Source: an uncultured Oscillospiraceae bacterium (GTDB lineage: Bacteria; Bacillota; Clostridia; Oscillospirales; Oscillospiraceae). Taken from it: 5,286 nucleotides of DNA. Of the stretch, positions 3,490 through 5,286 are shown piece after piece. Where the stretch lies: the NCBI GenBank assembly GCA_934630555.1, contig CAKTXB010000144.1, positions 1-5,286 on the forward strand. The letters run 5' to 3'. How positions within the stretch are numbered: position 1 is the stretch's first letter; each line of letters opens with the position of its first letter. Under the pieces are notes generated by a model. It made no database searches and was not told the DNA's origin. It was given only the letters and a program-made list of their open reading frames with translations. Both the position numbers and the translations under genes were made by a program.

Positions 3490-5286
3490 ATGGAAAAGCA
3501 GATCAAAATTGCCCTTGCGGGCAACCCGAACAGCGGCAAAACGACGCTGTTCAACGCTCTGACCGGCTCCAACCAGTATGTGGGCAACTGGCCCGGCGTT
3601 ACCGTTGAGAAGAAGGAAGGCAAGCTGAAGAAGCATGATGACGTGGTCATCATGGACCTTCCGGGCATCTATTCTCTGTCGCCGTACACGATGGAAGAGG
3701 TCGTGTCCAGAAACTACCTGATCAAGGAACGCCCGGACGCGATCCTCAACATCATTGACGGCACGAATCTGGAGCGCAACCTGTATCTCACCACGCAGCT
3801 GACGGAGCTGGGTATCCCGGTCGTCATTGCGGTAAACATGATGGACGTTGTTCGCAAAAACGGCGACCAGATCAACGTCAAAGAGCTCTCGCGTCAGCTG
3901 GGCTGCAAGGTCGTGGAGATCTCGGCGCTGAAGGGCGACGGCGTGATGGAAGCCGCCGAGGCAGCCATTGCCGCGGCCAAGGGCGCAAAGACCGTTCCGC
4001 AGCACACGTTCTCCGGCCCGGTGGAGCACGCCATTGCACACATTGAAGAGGCCGCGCTGCATGACCAGCCCGCTGAGCAGCAGCGCTGGTATGCCATCAA
4101 GATCTTCGAGCGCGACGACAAGGTGCTGGAGCAGCTGAACATCCCCGGCGAAACGATGCACCACATTGAGCAGGACATCAAGGCGGCCGAGCAGGAGCTG
4201 GATGACGACGCCGAGTCCATCATCACGAACGAGCGCTATGTGTATATCGCGGAAGTCATTAAGAGCTGCTATAAAAAGAAAAATGCGGGCGGTCTTTCCC
4301 CTTCAGATAAGATCGATAAGATCGTCACGAACCGCTGGCTGGGCCTGCCGATCTTTGCAGTTGTGATGTTCCTGGTTTACTACATCGCCATGGTCGCCGT
4401 GGGCGCGCCCGCGACCGACTGGGCAAACGACGGCCTGTTCGGCGACGGCTGGCATCTGTTCAGCATTGGCTCGAGCGCTTACAGTGAAGTTGCTGACGCT
4501 TATACAGAAGCCTCCACGATCGTTGACGGCTATGACGCCTATGTGGAAGCAAACGGCGAGCCGACTGACGGCACGTTTACTTATGAGGTCGAGGATGAAG
4601 AGACCCTCGCCGTGGAAGAAGAAACGGCCACGATGAAGGACTACGAGGAAGCACAGCAGACGCTGGCTGAGATCGGGGAAGAACCCGACCCCGCCGACTA
4701 TGGCGTGTGGGTGCCCGGCGTACCGGTCCTCGTTGAAAACGCTTTGGATGCAGCGAATGCTGCCGACTGGCTCAAGGGCCTGATTTTGGACGGCATTGTG
4801 GCCGGCGTTGGTGCGGTGCTCGGCTTTGTGCCGCAGATGCTCGTGCTGTTCCTCATGCTGGCGTTCCTGGAAGCCTGCGGCTATATGGCCCGTATCGCCT
4901 TTGTTCTGGACCGTGTGTTCCGCAAGTTCGGCCTGTCCGGCAAGTCCTTCATCCCGATGCTCATTGGCGTTGGCTGCGGCGTTCCGGGCGTGATGGCCTC
5001 TCGTACGATCGAAAACGAGCGCGACCGCCGTATGACGATCATGACGACGACATTCATCCCCTGCGGCGCAAAGGTTCCGTTTATTGCGATGATCGCCGGC
5101 GCTCTGTTCGGCGGCAGCCCTTGGGTCTCTACCTCGGCTTACTTCATCGGCATGGCGGCTATCATCGTTTCCGGCATTATGCTGAAGAAAACGAAGATGT
5201 TCTCCGGCGAGCCGGCTCCGTTCGTTATGGAGCTGCCGGCTTACCACTGGCCGACGCTGGCCAATGTCCTGCGCAGCATGTGGGAG
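3490..5286 (+). CDS. feoB: Ferrous iron transport protein B (FeoB), partial: C-terminus outside window
   Basis: FeoB is the membrane Fe(II) transporter with a cytoplasmic G-protein domain. The frame is open for 599 codons to the right edge. The GTPase domain has G1 GNPNSGKT (11-18), G2 T38 (PGVTVE), G3 DLPG (56-59), G4 NMMD (116-119) and G5 SALKG (145-149), followed by the helical GDI-like linker (about 170-265). TM1 spans about 284-305. The first membrane core follows with LGFVPQ (444-449), LEACGYMAR (460-468), GCGVPG (495-500) and PCGAK (524-528), including the conserved Cys496 and Cys525. Between TM1 and TM2 lies an extra, very acidic stretch (about 325-406) absent from E. coli-type FeoB. 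The usual Asp of the LED-x-GYMAR motif is Ala462. AAGGAG (3477-3482) seven bases upstream sets the start. It is the third gene of the feo operon. Confidence 0.97.
   Translation, partial: MEKQIKIALAGNPNSGKTTLFNALTGSNQYVGNWPGVTVEKKEGKLKKHDDVVIMDLPGIYSLSPYTMEEVVSRNYLIKERPDAILNIIDGTNLERNLYLTTQLTELGIPVVIAVNMMDVVRKNGDQINVKELSRQLGCKVVEISALKGDGVMEAAEAAIAAAKGAKTVPQHTFSGPVEHAIAHIEEAALHDQPAEQQRWYAIKIFERDDKVLEQLNIPGETMHHIEQDIKAAEQELDDDAESIITNERYVYIAEVIKSCYKKKNAGGLSPSDKIDKIVTNRWLGLPIFAVVMFLVYYIAMVAVGAPATDWANDGLFGDGWHLFSIGSSAYSEVADAYTEASTIVDGYDAYVEANGEPTDGTFTYEVEDEETLAVEEETATMKDYEEAQQTLAEIGEEPDPADYGVWVPGVPVLVENALDAANAADWLKGLILDGIVAGVGAVLGFVPQMLVLFLMLAFLEACGYMARIAFVLDRVFRKFGLSGKSFIPMLIGVGCGVPGVMASRTIENERDRRMTIMTTTFIPCGAKVPFIAMIAGALFGGSPWVSTSAYFIGMAAIIVSGIMLKKTKMFSGEPAPFVMELPAYHWPTLANVLRSMWE

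Noticed and set aside
3439..4164. A 241-codon open frame on the minus strand
   Set aside because: It is the antisense of the feoB GTPase domain, which is intact on the plus strand. Such shadows are common in GC-rich genes.
4303..5247. A 314-codon open frame on the minus strand
   Set aside because: It is antisense to the FeoB membrane domain. It is rich in His, Arg and Gln and has no membrane or domain pattern, as expected of a shadow frame.
1..5286. Mobile elements, phage genes, CRISPR arrays, tRNA or rRNA genes
   Set aside because: No transposase or integrase motifs, no regularly spaced direct repeats and no cloverleaf-like sequences were seen. All coding space is explained by five ordinary chromosomal gene families: FprA, EEP, DtxR/MntR, FeoA (two copies) and FeoB.

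Overview
The window looks like chromosomal DNA from an anaerobic, moderately GC-rich Clostridia, most likely of the Oscillospiraceae/Ruminococcaceae type. The evidence is strong AGGAGG-type ribosome binding sites, a flavodiiron (FprA) protein, tandem feoA genes ahead of feoB, and a short DtxR/MntR-type regulator. The taxonomic guess is inference from gene content and style. There is no rRNA, tRNA, transposase, integrase, phage gene or CRISPR array, and every coding region has a recognisable family. The dominant theme is iron and oxygen/redox homeostasis.

Layout. (1) Positions 1-886, minus strand: the N-terminal 295 residues of an A-type flavoprotein (fprA), with all seven diiron ligands and the start of the FMN-binding flavodoxin domain; the 3' end lies outside the window. 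(2) 887-1089: divergent promoter region for fprA and the next gene. (3) 1090-2172, plus strand: a membrane-anchored endonuclease/exonuclease/phosphatase (EEP) family protein. (4) 2173-2353: a convergent intergenic stretch with several inverted repeats and a strong GC-rich terminator. (5) 2354-2728, minus strand: a 124-residue DtxR/MntR-family metal-dependent repressor without the C-terminal SH3-like domain. (6) 2729-2946: a divergent control region with a near-consensus sigma-A promoter for the feo genes. A palindrome built of TTAG/CTAA half-sites lies between its -35 and -10 and is a good candidate operator for the neighbouring repressor. (7) 2947-5286, plus strand: feoA1, feoA2 and feoB. feoB runs off the right edge after 599 codons.

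Likely joint function. FeoB imports Fe(II) under anaerobic conditions, helped by the two small SH3-like FeoA proteins. The divergent metal-binding repressor probably shuts the feo promoter when metal is sufficient. FprA is an iron-dependent O2/NO reductase that detoxifies oxygen in anaerobes, so it is a plausible consumer of the iron, and its promoter shares a 9-base word with the feo promoter. The EEP protein has no evident link to iron.

The points most worth a second look are a roughly 80-residue, highly acidic insertion in the first extracytoplasmic loop of FeoB, the mixed MntR-like/DtxR-like metal ligand set of the repressor, and the complex feo leader (operator, a possible second promoter, alternative hairpins and a 10-codon upstream ORF touching the feoA1 start). 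I do not see a wholly new multi-gene system.
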